Shown one piece after another: positions 46,513-58,005 of a DNA stretch of 64,000 bases. Both the position numbers and the translations under genes were made by a program. The notes beneath the pieces are model-generated. The model searched no databases. It was not told the origin of the DNA and worked only from the letters and a program-made list of their open reading frames with translations. The first letter of the stretch is position 1. Each line of letters begins with the position of its first letter. The DNA is from Amborella trichopoda. Taxonomy: Eukaryota > Streptophyta > Magnoliopsida > Amborellales > Amborellaceae. Where the stretch lies: positions 876,492 to 940,491 of the forward strand of contig NW_006497672.1 of the NCBI RefSeq assembly GCF_000471905.2, written 5' to 3'.

Positions 46513-47559
46513 AAAAACAAGACTACTCAACTGCCAATTGAGCAGGAATTTCTCAAGCCTCTTCCCCCATTACCAACCTTGCAGGACTTCATCCCCTGCA
46601 TGATCTTGCTCACTTCCTTACCTCATCAAGATGATGTACCCGAGCCATCCTCTACTCGAAGTACGTCTAATGAGGGTGACGATGTTAAAAGCACTTCTCA
46701 ATGGCTTAAGTAGAGGAAAGACCTAAAAGACTCCCTGCACACGTTTGATTCTGGTGATGACACAAAAACCTGCCTAGATCTGTTTGATGAGGGGAACGAC
46801 CTTAAAAATCCCTCACTTACTGACCTTTCTCTTTCTTCTTCTTTTGCTTCTCATCCTTTCTCTTTTATGTCTCCTGCAGGTACAACCTTGAAGTGTCAAG
46901 ACTTCGAGGCTCTTGACAAAGAATTTGAAGGAACCAATATAAGTAGGACACAACAGAGGTGGTTGAAAAAGATGCTAGCTCAGGCAAGTGGATTCTTAAC
47001 AGTTGCTGATGCTTTGGCGACTCGAGCCAAAGCATAACCATCTTCCTCAAAGAAACACAAGAAGTCAAAATCAAAGAAATCTCATTGGCCCCCTGAGCCT
47101 GACTTTGAGTAGAGACTGAGAGAATCAAGGGAGCTGATCTTCTATTCTCAAGAGGCATGCCATATGGTACAAATCTCAGGAGCATCACCCAGCACGGGGC
47201 AAATAAGCCTGAGATCGGGGAAAACGCTGCAGCCACCACCTCAGAAGTCAGTCATCTTGAAGTTTCCCGGTTCACCACTTCTCCCTCACTCAAATACTTC
47301 AAGTTATCCACTCATCTTATAGCTCCCTGGGCTCCTTTCTCGCCCAAGTACCCTGGACAATCCACCCATCTTCCAATTCCCTACGAGGTCGCTGGTCTCA
47401 TATACCCAGCCACCTCTTAAGCCCCAGCCTCAAACCTCCATCACCCAAATCAAGCCGACTGTGCAATCAAGTCAGCCAACATGCCAAAGCAAACCTTCTC
47501 CACCTAGACCTGCTCGTCAACCCAAATTAGTGGCAAGGCCAGGAACACAAAAGGCTGAT
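46513..47559 (+). pseudogene. B2 gag-protease linker
   Basis: The sequence is low-complexity, with serine- and lysine-rich text (SSSKKHKKSKSKKSHWPPEP near 47039-47100) and the pattern SLRSGKTLQPPP (about 47201-47236), seen in linkers of related plant elements. Stops lie at 47035, 47110 and 47418. No domain was recognised. Confidence 0.5.
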
Positions 47560-48234
47560 GATGAAAAGGTGAAATATGATGTGATGGGGCACTTAAGGAA
47601 GCTTCAAACCCTTCTCAGCATCTATGATACTCTCATGCTCTCAAGGGACTATCGTATGGCTCTGATCTAGGCCCTTTTCGATCCAAAAGTGTATGAGGCT
47701 GAAGTGGAACCCATTGCGGTGGACTCGTCGATCTTGAGTGGATGTTTGGCAATCATCTTCTCAGAGAATGATCTGCAATTGGGAGAAAAATTTCACAATC
47801 GCCCTATCTTTGTGATCGGTGAATTACATACATACCCCATCAATCGAATTATGTTGGATGGAGGGTCAGCAGTCAACCTCATCCCAAGGAGAATCCTCAC
47901 TCGGTTGGGATTAGGTTCTGAAGAACTCACTCCGACTCATATCACATTCCAGGGATTCAACCAGTCAAGAGAGAAGTTGGCTGGCATTGTCCGCCTTCAT
48001 CTAAAGATTGGTAAATTAAACGACTATGCTCAGTTTCATGTGATCGACATCGACACCTCCTACAATGTCCTTCTCGGCCAGTCGTGGCTCCACGACCAGG
48101 GGGTGGTTCCATCCATATTGCACCAGTGCTTTAAGTATAGTTGAGAAGGGAGACAACATACAGTCTATGCTGATAAAAGACCATTTCCCATAGCCAAAGC
48201 TCACAATGTTGATGCTAAATATTACTTCACAGAT
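47560..48234 (+). pseudogene. B2 aspartic protease
   Basis: This enzyme would process the Gag polyprotein. A leading segment reads KYDVMGHLRKLQTLLSIYDT, with a stop at 47668-47670. The protease domain spans 47689-48141: LDGGSAVNLIPRRIL is the active-site loop with the usual DGGSA catalytic sequence, and the C-terminal partner motif VLLGQSWLHD is intact at 48067-48096. A stop at 48142-48144 follows HQCFKYS, and the frame continues with HTVYADKRPFP. The catalytic centre itself is undamaged. Confidence 0.82.
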
Positions 48235-48237
48235 TCG

Positions 48238-49040
48238 ATGTCATCTCAAAAGCCAAATGATGGTGACTGGAAGTCTATAAGGAAGACAGAATCTTCAGCC
48301 CATGAAGATGTTGAGGACATCGGGCGAACATTGGTGGACATGTTCAAAAAAGAGGAAAGACAAGGAAAAATTTTCCCTCTGACTCCCCTTCACCCTAGCA
48401 TGCTATTCACTACCCTTGAAAAAGCTCCATCTCTGTTTGAAGACGAAGCTTCCCCTTTTGCTTCCAGTCCAGAGCTACCTTTTCAAGAAGATGAACTTGA
48501 GGTCATTATTGAAATTGAGGAAGTCATGGGGATAGAGTTCCTGGCTCCAAAGGTCACATATACGCGTGACCATCAAAACGTCCTGCATGTCCCTATTGCA
48601 CTCTTGAAAGCAAAAGTGGCACACCAACTACCCTGGAATATTTTTCAAAACCTAGTTGCTATAAGCATAGAGGGTGTTCCTTGTCTCATCGCAGAGCCAG
48701 TTCAGTCTAGTAGTCAACCTCAAGTTTTGCACTTCCCTGGTTTGGTGGGAAGAGAGCAGTTTGAGAAAGGACAACCTTCCCACCCTCAAGAACATGATCC
48801 CCTAGTAGAGTTAAGAAGCAAAGTTCACAGTCTCCAACGCCAATTGGAGGTTATGCATATCGCTTCAAAACATCGGAAGGAGGTCATGCCTGAGACAAAA
48901 AGCTATGACGGGCCTGAAATGAATGCACCTCGGATGGAGGCTAAACCCCTCCTGATTGGACTATTTATGGTGAGCAGGCTCATCAAATGATGAAGAAAAT
49001 GAATGACAAGCCCTTGGCCAATCAAAGTTAAGGGGAGAAG
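48238..49040 (+). pseudogene. B2 post-protease region
   Basis: An open frame of 250 codons (48238-48987) has an acidic middle (SSPELPFQEDELEVIIEIEE) and a helical stretch near the end with heptad-like spacing (LVELRSKVHSLQRQLEVM), suggesting a short coiled coil. After a stop at 48988, MMKKMNDKPLANQ may be a decayed G-patch-like segment, but the glycines are absent. No RT motif appears here, where the pol gene would start in related elements. Confidence 0.5.
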
Positions 49041-50030
49041 AAGCAATTGCTCCCCCATTCGAAGTCATTGAAGCCATAACAGCTCGTCACAAGACTAAAC
49101 AAGGCCTAGGGTATTTGACACTTGAGACTATAAACATTTCAAAAAGTGCTCAAGCCTCGGGATTCACAATTGCTCTAAAAGAGCAAGTGACTTACATGGC
49201 TGTCGTTCCTTTAAGCCTCGCCTTGGAAACCGAAGTTCCTTCAGCAGTGGTGGACCCGAGAGTACCATTCAGACCTATTTTTAACAAATTTTCTGAGATA
49301 ATTGTGAGCATGCTCCATGCAGGTCTTCAGGGTCTAAGGGAGCTACCTCTCACTGAGCTGGGCGAGGCAATAGTCAAACTGAGGGAGTTTGCTGCTACGA
49401 CTTTATATGAGCTGGAGAGATGGGGTTGTATCACGAGGCTGATACCAACAAGCTGGCTTCCTTGGAGGCATCAATCTTGCATAATCACAAGGGAATAGAT
49501 GTCTGTGCTCGGAAGAAGGCCACTATGGTTGCTCGTCAGCTTGACCTCAAGATGGAGGGAGAAATTGTTTCAACTAGATGAATAAGGGAGGAGATGCGAA
49601 AATTAAGAGAGGAATTCGGTGATGTTCAAAAGGAGATGATTCAGAGAAGAGCTTTGGATTCTTCTTTGGTTGAAGATCTATGAGAACTCACACGCACCAT
49701 TGAATTAGAAACCGCCTCCATAGAGCAGGAAACTCAAAATGGTGGTCGAGCTAAAGGAGCGTATCCAGCATGCCGAGGCGTCTTCCGCCACATCCCTTGA
49801 ACTTCAAAGCGAACAGGGTTGGTAACAAACGTGACGCTGAGAGGCCACTGTAGCCTGCACAATACATCAATGAGCCAAATAGGCACGCCACTCACCAAGA
49901 TCTCACTAGTAAATTCACTGGTGCCAACCTCTCCTCCTCTCAGAAGGTTCTTCACATTAGGGATACTGTGAGAAGTCCCGACCATCTTATCAAGGTTCAG
50001 GACTTACTCCTGAACAGAAATCACTAAGGC
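49041..50030 (+). pseudogene. B2 unknown ORF replacing pol
   Basis: A frame at 49115-49495 and its continuation in other frames to about 50025 give a helix-rich acidic sequence: ELGEAIVKLREFAATTLYE, then EEMRKLREEFGDVQKEM and LELETASIEQE-type heptads, suggestive of coiled coil. I recognise no family. It sits after protease and ends the coding region, so it takes the place of RT, RNase H and integrase. Stops and frame changes at 49497, 49579 and 49681 break it. Confidence 0.5.
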
Positions 50031-50061
50031 ACAGGATAATGTCGGCTATGTTGCTCAAAAG

Positions 50062-50344
50062 CCCACCTCCGACTGTGTTCTCTAACACCTAGCACCGACT
50101 GTGTTGGCTGATACTAACGTCGGTTGGGTGCGCAAACACTAGCACCGACTGTGTGCTCCAAATACTAGTGCCAACTGTGTCCGCTAATGCCTAGCACCGG
50201 TTGGGCTCACAAATACCAGTGCCGACTGTGTCCGATAAAGCCTGACATCGACTGTGTTCACTAATACGAGTGTCAGCTGGGTTCGTAAATACCAGCGCTG
50301 GCTGTGTTCACCAACTCTTAGTGTCGGCTGTGGTTACAAAGGAC
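50062..50344 (+). repeat. 25-26 bp tandem repeat x 11, B2 3' noncoding
   Basis: Units of the kind AGTGCCGACTGTGTCCGCTA plus ATACC, with two forms (GACTGTGTTC and GGTTGGGTTC) that roughly alternate. Confidence 0.82.
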
Positions 50345-51208
50345 TATCACTGTTCGGATTCAAATCTCCTGTATGTGCCATAAATGCTGCACGTGTCACC
50401 TCGAGCCTCGTTGTGCCATTTGACAACCGTCGCCACGACGTGGCCTGACACGTATGGACTGACTGCTAGCCTTTTGCGACCGTTCATCTCTGAGTGACCG
50501 TGCGCCTCCTCGCGACCTCTCGCGTTCTCCTCAGAAACTTCGCTTTTCCATCGAAAAAATCACTAGGAAACCATTCCCCTTCCTAGGTTTCACCAAAAAA
50601 CCACAAAAAAACCATTAGAATACCCTGACAAACCCTCTGCTACCACTTCTCCCTCTCCTTCACTCATCGAAAAATCGTCGAAAAACCAACGAAAGTTCTC
50701 AGGCAACCCTATGCTGCAAATTCCACCCTTTCTCGCCTTCCCTCGTACCCCAAATACCACTCCAAGAATTTCGACAAACTCTGGAAAAACTCCTTGCGTC
50801 TTAACTCCGGTGACAATAACGTTTGCGAAGGTCCCTGCGTTCCCGTGCCGGTGTTCAACCTTCTCAGCCGGAATCTGCTTGCCGACAAATTCCTTAAGGC
50901 TCGCTGCAAAATCTTACGGATGGAGTTTCTCGCCGGGAACTCTCTCACCCTCATTGTTAAAAAAGACTTAGCACTTTTTACCCTTTGATGAAATGGTAAG
51001 AATGGAGATTTACCCCCTTATATAGCTAGATTTTCCTTGAAGTCTCCCCCACAAATCTAAGAATTCCAGTCATGTCCTTAAAGGCCGAATGATAGTGAGC
51101 TAGATCAGGAAAGGATCTGACCCAAGGCCCGAATGAATGTCTAACACTGACCATGAAATCTCAAAACCCAGATCGGATCGGGGTTGGAGGCCCGAACACT
51201 AGCCCGTA
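50345..51208 (+). mobile_element. B2 3' noncoding region, unassigned
   Basis: No gene is supported. The open frames at 50711-50985 overlap each other on both strands and match nothing recognised. Confidence 0.45.
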
Positions 51209-51360
51209 CCCAACGCCAACAATGTTCTCAAATACCAACGTTGACTGGGTTTTTAAAGAAGCAGCGCCTACTGTGTTTTAAATGATCTATATTCAGTTGT
51301 GTTCTCGATGATCCAGTGCCAGTTGTGTTCTTCTATGACCAGCACCGTCTGTTTTCTCAA
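51209..51360 (+). repeat. Second, degenerate patch of the 25-26 bp repeat
   Basis: About five units of GTTCTCAAATACCAACGTTG and CAGTGCCAGTTGTGTTCT type, related to 50062-50344 but more diverged. Confidence 0.65.
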
Positions 51361-51830
51361 GGTTATTGCTGTGTGTGCTACACTTTTCACGCTAGTGCCA
51401 TGCATGTTCTAGCGCCGTGTGTGCTATACCTTGGTCACAACTTTGTATGTCTCACCAATATCCCTAGGGGAGTTATGAGCATGCCATTACCACCATCCCC
51501 AGTGGAGTTAGGAGCAAGCCACTCCCCTCATCCCCAATCGGAATCACACGTACTGTAGCGCATTGATCCCCAGTGGAGTTAGGTTTGCTTCCCCTTTAAT
51601 CTCCTATAGACCCATCTCACACCAAGCTATCTTACCCAGGAGTTGGACTACCTTTTATGAGCCTATTCCCCATGGAGTTCCATCTTTCATCAGTAGGGAA
51701 GTCATACTTGTCCTCTAATCCTCAGTGAAGTTTGCCTCCCATCTATAGCCCCGGCTATCATTTACCCCCAGGGAGTCAGATTACTATCCATAAACCTATT
51801 CTCACCTACATGGCAACCCACACATTGGTC
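51361..51830 (+). repeat. Short repeat with CCCCAGTGGAGTTAGGAG core
   Basis: CCCCAGTGGAGTTAGG-type segments recur near 51500, 51569 and, more weakly, 51669 and 51719. The array is loose. Confidence 0.5.
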
Positions 51831-52660
51831 TGAGCTGCTTGATCATAAACTATACAGCCTTGGTCTAGATGCAGACCTTAAACAACATGGTCCAACCTAT
51901 ATGACCTTAAACTGTCTCGGAGGTCTAGTTGCGCGACCTTAAACTGCATGGTTCTAGTTGCATGACTTTAAAACTGCATAGCCATAGTCAAAACGATATG
52001 ACCTTAAACCATAGTGCACATTCTGGCTGCATGACATTAAAAGGCTTAGAACCATGATCCAATTTATATGACCTTTAAACTGTAGAGGAGGTCTAGTTGC
52101 ACGACCTTAAACTGCATGGTCCTAGTTGCATGACTCTAAACCGTATAACCACTGTCCAAGCTATATGACCTTAAACCATAGTGCACATCCTAGCCACATG
52201 ATGTTAAACTGCTTTACGCAGGTCCCAGAGGCATGGCCTTAAACTTGCCCCCACAATATGTGCACACCCCCTTTACGTGCATCTTCATGCACACTTTCCC
52301 CAACTAACCTATTCGTGAGTGCACCACCTTCATTACCTCCTGAGTGAATCCCTTCAATACCATCCATCATTCCCTAGTGAGTCTCACCCACGCTCACATG
52401 ACAGCGCATCTCGCCTTCCATACTTGCTGTAAGCTAGTGGGTCACCACTTTTCACCTTCCACACATTTATCATCCTTCACAGATAGCCTTGTGCCATCTC
52501 CCCAAAGAGAGCCAAATCACCACCATACTCACTATGTGGCCTCTACAGACTGCCATCCATCTCCATCATGATCCAGCTTGACCTTAAACTGTAGTGTACA
52601 TCCTGGCCACATGATGTTAAAAGGCTTCGCACAGGTCCCGAAGGTATGACCTTAAACACG
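51831..52660 (+). repeat. Tandem repeat with GACCTTAAACTGCATGGTC core
   Basis: Between 51840 and 52250 about ten units of 30-40 bp contain TGACCTTAAAC(C/T), often followed by CATAGTGCACATCCTGG or GCATGGTCCTAGTTG, in a higher-order period of about 180 bp. After an interruption (52250-52565) one more block appears at 52570-52660. Confidence 0.75.
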
Positions 52661-52669
52661 CTTTCACAA

Positions 52670-52697
52670 AAATAATAATAATAATAATAATAATAAC
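52670..52697. repeat. (AAT)n microsatellite
   Basis: About nine AAT units. Confidence 0.95.
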
Positions 52698-53854
52698 AGG
52701 CATGATGTATACCTGACAAGGGAACACCATGAGTAAAAATGACGGACGGGCATTGTCACGAAACCATGAGTAAGAGAGTTTCATAAATAAAAACCCGGGT
52801 ACGGCGAAAGGGCACCGCAAAAAAAAATGGAAAGAATAAGGGTGGACATGACCGAAAGGTCATGGGTAAAGGACCCCAAATAAAAAGGAAGTTGGTGAAA
52901 ACCGTCTCTACGGCACTACTTCCCAAGTCCAAGTGAAAATCCCTGGTATAGCACTCACTTGGATTAATAAACAAGTTGATGCAACACTCGCCTCAACTGG
53001 TGGCTTCAGCCCTCTCTCAAAAGAGAAAAAGATGCCTGGTGTCACAATACCAGGACTCTAAAAATACGAGCTTCAAGGAAAAGATTCTGACAGCCTGCTT
53101 TCACTGACAAAAAGGACTCAAAGGTCAGAAAACTCGTCAGAAAGGCAATACAAGAAGAACACTATTCCCACGAGGTGGTTAACACACTTCAAAATGCTAA
53201 AAGGTTCCTAAAGAAGGATAAGTTAGCCATGACTTTGGACCTGTGATGATGCAATCAGAATTGAATCCTTAGGGGTCGCCTCGGACATAGAAGAGAGGTA
53301 CCTTGATTGTTGAAGCTGCAAAGAAGTGGGCAAGGGTTATACCTAAAGTCGGTCACCTCGATAAACTGAGGTACCATGCCCATCAAGGAATATCTGGTGC
53401 ACAACGCAGACGAAGACGACAGAAGGCCCTTCAACAAACCATCCAAAACAAACAAACAAAATCCTCGAAATGTGGACCAACACTAGATGATGCAAACAAA
53501 CTCAAACCAAATGGGAAAAATGCCCTTCAACACGACACTCGACTGCTAGACAGGCTTGATTCTGACCAATGAGGTCCATACGAAATCCTCAGCTTCAAAA
53601 TCAAAATTAGTCCCTTGAGGGTGAGGACATCGATAGGAATCCTCAAAAAAGTCTCTTCTCCCCCTAAAATTCTCCACAGATAGACTTCTACATTGCATCC
53701 AAATGTCTAAGCATCTTAGTTACAACATTGCATGGATCTCCTCGATGTTCACGTGGTCATATAGCTAGGAAGAAAAAAGTAATAAAGCCAAAGAAATTTT
53801 TCCAAATGTTGTCTTTCTCGCTTCGCTCGAAGCATAACATTCGGCAGAGGAAGC
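52698..53854 (+). mobile_element. B2 3' noncoding region, last part
   Basis: No gene was seen. It matches B1 1-852 from about 53000 onward. A purine-rich AGAGGAAG lies at 53846-53853 just before the 3' LTR and is the candidate polypurine tract. Confidence 0.55.
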
Positions 53855-55090
53855 TAATTGGAGACATTTTTCACCACCTTCGTCCCTGATGCAGAATAAA
53901 GAGGAAGCAAGTCAATAAAGCCTCAACATACAATAAAATTCCTGAAAGTCTTCCTAAGCACTTCAAAAGACCATTTTCAAGTTTCGTTGCAATCTAACAT
54001 GTCTAAGGCAGTGTAGACAAAGAAACAATTTCAAAATAATCGGCCTCTAGCACCCTAAAATGGACCGCGTAACTAGAACTCTATTTTTTGGTGCGTTAAA
54101 CAGTTTCGGCTAAAACGAACTTTCCAAGACAAAGTTATGGGTGAAACATTTAAAAGAGGTAGGCCGCACGTTATTCCCTTGTGGCCTCTCTGCACCAATC
54201 TCCATTAAAGGAGGTTGATGTGCACAGTCCCAAGCAACAACTTCAAAGGCTCGTATCTCACTCGTTTTGAGTCGAATGACTCCCAAATTTGGTGACCGTG
54301 TTCGTCTCATCAAGACGGGTGTTTTGATATGTGGCATGACCCATGACAATGTTCAAGTAGGGATAAAAACTAGGGACAAGTTATAGATCCATGAAGAAAG
54401 TTACAGAAAAATCAGCAGCAACACGTCTCGCTCGAGCGCTTGTATCACGATGCTCATATACTAGATCGACATGAAACCAATTGCATTATCTGTGTAAGGT
54501 TCCAGGCTATCTCTGTTCCCAGCCCTACATATGATGAACGGTTGGATTTCACACATGGAGGTGTCAAAGCTGTTGTAAATTTCGTGGTCACTGAATTTTC
54601 AAATTCCGGCCAAAAACCCAATCGACAAAATCTTCATCCGAACACGAAATCGAGCTGCGTTTCTTGCCATGCAATCGTGGCGGTATGTTTAGTGTGATTC
54701 AATGAAACAATTAAAGAAGAAACATCAAGAAATAAGCACACTATCAATCTGAAATTTACAAGGTTCATCCAAATTTTGAGTCGCATAATTGTGGCCTAAA
54801 AACAAGATCCATGGCTTGAAGTTGTTATCAAATCGATCGCCATGTCGAGCACTACAAGAAAACAACCATCTTTCGATCAAACGGGCACCAGAGCAACTCC
54901 GAATCATCCATGGAAGATCATGCAAGTTCTAGGGCAGCAACAGGGACTGTTTTGAAATTCCACACATTGTTGAGCAGTGACAAAACAGTCATTTTGCACC
55001 TAATTTTAGAATTTCTTTTAATTCAATTAAATTGTAATTATCATCAATTTAGGTAGTTTTTTGGTGTACACCCATGTTTGGGCCCAATTC

Positions 55091-55097
55091 TATAAGT
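55091..55097 (+). promoter_or_regulatory. Candidate TATA box of the B2 3' LTR
   Basis: TATAAGT aligns with the TATA-like site of B1 (30520); the 5' LTR has TACAAGT at the same place (near 41171). It is a weak match. Confidence 0.3.
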
Positions 55098-55628
55098 ACA
55101 TGCTAAACACAATTATAAAGGGACCCTTGATTATTCAATACTCATCAATAAAATTTAGGAGTTTTCATGTTCAAATTGTGGGCACATCTTGGAGAGAGAG
55201 AAAGAGAAGAGAGAAGAGAGAAGAAAAGGTCTGGTACCCTTTGATGAAGGTAATTCTCTCTCTTCCTCTCATCTCTCTCTTTCTCTCTCCTCTCATCTCT
55301 CTTTCTCTCTCATTCCCTCATCTCTCTTTCTCTCACCTCATCTCTGTCTCTCCTTCTCTCTTGATCTCTATCCATCACTTTCTCTCTCCTCTTGTCAATC
55401 TTTCTTTTCGATATCTTCTCTGATCTTCTTTATCCACTTACTTTCTTTTTCTTTATCTTTCCTTTATGTTTATTCTCTTTCCCATTTTCTTTTTTCTCTC
55501 TTTCTCTTTATTCTCTATTCATGCATGGCGGAGTCGATCGCCTAGCATGACGTCTTCTTGCTTCAGAGACACGGGGCCTTAACCTGAGTGGCGGGTTGGG
55601 CCTTTGTCAAAGTCTCATTGTCTAATTC

Positions 55629-56180
55629 TCTATCCTGGACAGTGGATGTTCATCACTGCCCATGTTTTCCCTATCTTCATCTTCATCTGACATGGACGGC
55701 TGAAGCACATCTCTGCCCATATCTTCCCTCTCTTATTCTTCATCTGACATGGACGACGAAAGCACATCGCCACCCTTGTCTTCTCTCTCTTCTTCATCTG
55801 CCACATACAACAGAAGCACATTGTCACCCATGTCTTCTCTCTCTTCTTCTTCATTTGACATGAACAGTGGCAGCACATCGTCGCCCATATCTTCTCTCTC
55901 TTCGTTTTCATCTCGCACAGACGGTGTAAGCACATCGTTGCCCATGTCTTCTCTCTCTTCTTCTTCATCGGACATGGATGGCGGAAGTAGATCGCCACCC
56001 ATGTCTTCTCTCTCTTGTTCTTCCTCTAACACAGACTGCGGAAGCTCATCGCTACCCATGTCCTCTTTCTCTTCTTCTTCCTCTCACACAGATGGTGGAA
56101 GCATATTACGGTCCATGCTTTCTCTCTCTTCTTACTCTTCTGTCATGGACGGCGAAAGCTCATCGCCGTCCATATTCTTT
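55629..56180 (+). repeat. 57-bp tandem repeat x 9, B2 3' LTR
   Basis: It is the same repeat as 41691-42165. One frame is open for 207 codons (55749-56369), reading the serine-rich 19-residue unit about seven times, and others are open on the same strand. Confidence 0.85.
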
Positions 56181-57049
56181 CTTATCTTCTTTGTCATTGC
56201 TGCCCATGATCCCCTGCTCACTTCTCTCTCTTTCTTCTTCATTCTTTTCTTGCTCTCTCCCTTTTTCCATTCTCCTTCACCACTCATCTCGTCTGCTTCT
56301 CACATGCACGACATCGAAAGTACTGTGCATGTGTCTATATCTCTTTCTTCTCTCTCTCTCTCACATGTTTGACCAAGAGGGGCTGAGAAAAACATTGCCA
56401 TGGTAGTCTCATCATCTAGCAGTATTGTCGATGAGCCGGTCTTAGTTACTGTGCCTGGCTTACTGCTATGACAGGCTAGCCATTGTGCCAGGCCTGCCGA
56501 TGATCGTTATGGCATCTAGTAGCATTTATATTGTGCCGGTCTAGTTACCGTGCCCATCTTGCTACCACGTCGGGACAATCACTTGCTAATCTGGTTGCTA
56601 TGTTAGTCTCGCCACCTTGTAAAAATTCCTCTGATCTGCCTCTTTCTTCTTCTTTTACTTACCCTCTTATTGTTTTCTTCTTTTGGATGTGCATGACCGT
56701 GTACATTCGCTCAAAAACAAGGTGGGGTCTCTTTCGGCCCACTTGTCTCATAAAACTGACCATGTGTGTGTGATCACAGAAACAGGAGAATACAAGCCAA
56801 GGGAGGAGATTTCGAACCAGTTTTACGATTGAGGGGCTTTATTCGGGATCTAAGAGGGCGCCCACTCGAGCTAGCCCGAGTAAGTCCCAAACCCACCTTA
56901 AAATCCTCTCTCATTGGTTCGTATATCTGCCCTCACTCTTGAGTGAGGTTCCTGAGAGAGTGATCTCAAAGTCTCGGGTTCCCTCGAAACCTCAGATGTG
57001 TGCTGCCTAATCATCCAGATCCAGAGGGAGAGATCGAGGCACCTAACCA

Positions 57050-57141
57050 ATATTGAGTTTTCATTATTAGAAATTAAGAAATATTGAGTTGTCATGATTA
57101 GAAATTAAGGAATATTGAGTTGTCATGATTAGGACATAACG
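57050..57141 (+). repeat. Three units of the 31-bp repeat, beginning with the right ATATT duplication
   Basis: Units start at 57050, 57081 and 57112 with ATATTGAGTT(G/T)TCAT. The first five bases are the B2 target duplication. They belong to the same array as 37665-37695. Confidence 0.88.
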
Positions 57142-57707
57142 AGTAATGAAGTGTCATTCTGTGGTGGTAAAGTGTCTTGAGAAGTATGATGTGTCACATA
57201 TACAAGTGACAACTAAGCAAAAGATACGACACAGACTTGTGGACATGTGTCATAAGGAGAAGTACTTGCACTCACAATAAAAAGTCCCTTCCCCCCCTCA
57301 AGAGCTAATCATCAAGCACATCAAAAATTGTCATTTTTCTCTCCACGTAAGTCCTCTCTCTCTCTTATTCATTTTCATTACTATTCTCTCTCTACTCATA
57401 ATAGTATCATTATCTCATAATATTAATATTATGATAATAGTATCATCATTCTCTTATCATCAATAATCACCTCATCATATTAGTATTATATTAATAATAA
57501 TCAAATTCTTTTCATTTTAATAAGTATATTGATTAGTTTCTCCATCTCACTCTATCTTTCCCTTTCACTTAAAATAAATAGTTATATATATTTGAAAAAA
57601 AACGAATTTTATTCCCTCTCCTCTCTCTTCCCCTCCCATATTAATATTATATCCTTATTCTCCCAAATTAGAATATATAAAATTTGTTAAATATAGTATA
57701 TAAAATT
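57142..57707. other. Unassigned AT-rich sequence between B2 and C1
   Basis: No gene or element boundary was recognised, apart from a CTCTCTCT run near 57355-57364. Confidence 0.4.
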
Positions 57708-57997
57708 TGTAAGGACCTAAAGACTATATGGCATCCATATATTATAATTTATTATGAAGAGTATGGATAAAATGATAGATAATATCACAATCTTACACAT
57801 TAATAACCCAAATTTAGACTATACCATGTAATTTTAACTTGTCCTTATGTATCATACGACATATTTTTGATATATTCATAACTATAATATTCCCTGAAAA
57901 ATGATAGTAGTCCATAAAAATAGAATTAATAATATTTTTATAAAAACAATGATATCTTTGTTTCTCTCTCTCATAGGCATATAATATTTCTATCACT

Positions 57998-58005
57998 TAT
58001 ATAAA
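57998..58005 (+). promoter_or_regulatory. Candidate TATA box in the C1 LTR
   Basis: TATATAAA. Position in the LTR is plausible for a promoter, but the local sequence is AT-rich, so chance is not excluded. Confidence 0.3.

Larger units (their letters stand above)
37701..57049 (+). mobile_element. Element B2, complete non-autonomous gypsy-like LTR element
   Basis: The two LTRs (37701-43047, interrupted, and 53855-57049) enclose a 10.8 kb internal region, with ATATT duplications on both sides (37696-37700, 57050-57054). The internal region has a tRNA-Arg primer site, gag and an aspartic protease. I could find no RT, RNase H or integrase motif in any frame. The long leader and long tandem-repeat-rich 3' noncoding region, plus the tRNA-Arg primer, resemble Tat/Ogre-type elements. 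It would need enzymes supplied by another element. Confidence 0.82.
53855..57049 (+). mobile_element. B2 3' LTR
   Basis: It is 3195 bp. The first bases TAATTGGAGACATT align with TGTTTGAAGACATT of the 5' LTR, so the terminal TG is mutated to TA. It ends CCTAACCA, followed by the ATATT duplication. The CT-rich block is at 55250-55520. Confidence 0.85.

Noticed and set aside
50711..50985. Overlapping open frames on both strands in the B2 3' region
   Set aside because: Frames overlap on both strands without a domain. They may be chance in a locally GC-richer stretch.
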